Origin: Anaeromyxobacteraceae bacterium
GTDB lineage: Bacteria; Myxococcota; Myxococcia; Myxococcales; Anaeromyxobacteraceae
Assembly: GCA_027349605.1 (NCBI GenBank)
Contig: DAIEMM010000160.1
Span: 1-5,594, forward strand
DNA: 5,594 bases
Direction of reading: 5' to 3'
Of this stretch, positions 5,078-5,594 are shown one piece after another. Position 1 is the stretch's first letter. Each line of letters opens with the position of its first letter. The notes under the pieces were generated by a model, which saw only the letters and a list, made by a program, of their open reading frames with translations, ran no database searches and was not told the DNA's origin. Position numbers and translations under genes: made by a program.

Positions 5078-5594
5078 TCAGTTCCCCCGCGTCCCTTCCG
5101 ATGAGGGAGGCTGGACCTCCTCGACGGCGAATCCGGCCCGGAACACGCTGTTGCGGAAGGAATCGGCGAGGAGGTGTGGCGGGTCGGTATCGGGCAATCG
5201 CTGCACCCAACGCCGGGCTCGCCAGGACGAGAACCCGGCAATGAACGCGGCGTCTACCATGGCGGCCCGGATGGGCCCGTAGTTCTTGAGGAAGAATCGT
5301 CGGCGGGCCTGGAAGTAGAAAGCGGGCCACCGGCGAGGAGACCGGGCCGTTACGCCGCTCGATGCACCCTCGTAGTGGACGATTTGGCTCTCGGGCACGA
5401 ACCAGACCTCCCAGCCAGCCCGGTGTGCGCGGAGGCAGAGGTCGACGTCATCGAAATAGGTGAATAGCCCTTCGTCGAGGAGGCCGATCTGGTCGAGCAT
5501 GGAGGTCCGGAGGATCATGCTCGCACCGCTCACCCAGTCAGCCGCCGTCGCCTCGGAGGGGACGGGGAAGATGGGAGCGCGCCACCGGGACAGC
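5078..5594 (-). CDS. Glycosyltransferase family 2, C-terminal part (5' end beyond window)
   Basis: Predicted cytoplasmic or membrane-associated enzyme adding a sugar from a nucleotide donor to the lipid-linked repeat unit. The frame is open from the window edge and gives 171 residues before the TGA at 5080-5078. It shows the second half of a GT-A fold as found in rhamnosyltransferase-like GT2 proteins: ADWVSGASMILR (about 18-29), GLLDEGLFTYFDDVDLCLRA (about 37-56), then GWEVWFVPES and HYEGASSG. The DD of FDDVD stands where most relatives have ED. After the catalytic part is a basic, aromatic stretch (FYFQARRRFFLKNYGP) and an Arg-rich tail, seen in this subfamily and possibly membrane-associated. 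The N-terminal nucleotide-binding region with the DxD motif is outside the window. A GTG at 5533 is internal to the family's conserved region, so it is not the start. Donor and linkage cannot be inferred. Confidence 0.92.
   Translation of the reverse strand, partial: LSRWRAPIFPVPSEATAADWVSGASMILRTSMLDQIGLLDEGLFTYFDDVDLCLRAHRAGWEVWFVPESQIVHYEGASSGVTARSPRRWPAFYFQARRRFFLKNYGPIRAAMVDAAFIAGFSSWRARRWVQRLPDTDPPHLLADSFRNSVFRAGFAVEEVQPPSSEGTRGN

Noticed and set aside
4381..5241. Upstream extension of the barrel frame (about 287 codons before the ATG at 4380)
   Set aside because: It overlaps the OPX gene in another frame and reads as Arg/Gly/Pro-rich nonsense. The hydrophobic signal segment begins only at 4380, beside the OPX stop.
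5001..5330. N-terminal extension of the OPX frame up to an ATG at 5330
   Set aside because: It would overlap the conserved 3' part of the glycosyltransferase gene and place the signal sequence in mid-protein; the GTG at 5000 has an excellent ribosome binding site.

Overview
This is a high-GC window (well above 60% by eye) in which every gene I can support lies on the minus strand. It reads as the middle of an exopolysaccharide, capsule or O-antigen-type cluster. GC content, the presence of an outer membrane and above all a short polysaccharide-export (OPX) lipoprotein next to a separate beta-barrel gene point to a Gram-negative bacterium. Myxococcota or another lineage once grouped with the Deltaproteobacteria is the best guess, but Gemmatimonadota or Acidobacteriota are possible. 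This is inference; nothing in the window fixes taxonomy.

Layout in transcription order (right to left). (1) 5594-5078: C-terminal half of a family 2 glycosyltransferase, cut by the window edge. (2) 5000-4383: short OPX protein with a GTG start, strong Shine-Dalgarno and export signal. (3) 4380-3037: outer-membrane beta-barrel protein of 447 aa, starting two bases after the OPX stop and so probably translationally coupled. (4) 3036-2770: 267 bp without a gene but rich in inverted repeats, including a 38-nt imperfect palindrome, plus a run of eight G. (5) 2769-1363: complete polyprenyl-phosphate sugar-phosphotransferase of 468 aa (WbaP/CpsE type), which would start the repeat unit on undecaprenyl phosphate. 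(6) 1362-1195: 168 bp gap. (7) 1194-1: sugar C-methyltransferase (TylCIII/TcaB9 type), complete at the N terminus and missing only a short C-terminal tail at the window edge.

Together: the phosphotransferase loads the first sugar onto the lipid carrier, the glycosyltransferase adds another sugar, and the C-methyltransferase probably helps make a C-methylated deoxysugar precursor. The OPX protein and barrel would carry the finished polymer through the periplasm and outer membrane. Wzx, Wzy and Wzc/PCP proteins expected for such a pathway are absent here and would have to lie outside the window.

The most interesting features are the OPX/barrel pair, which fits the composite export machine known from Myxococcus rather than the one-piece Wza channel, and the structured intergenic region ahead of the phosphotransferase gene.
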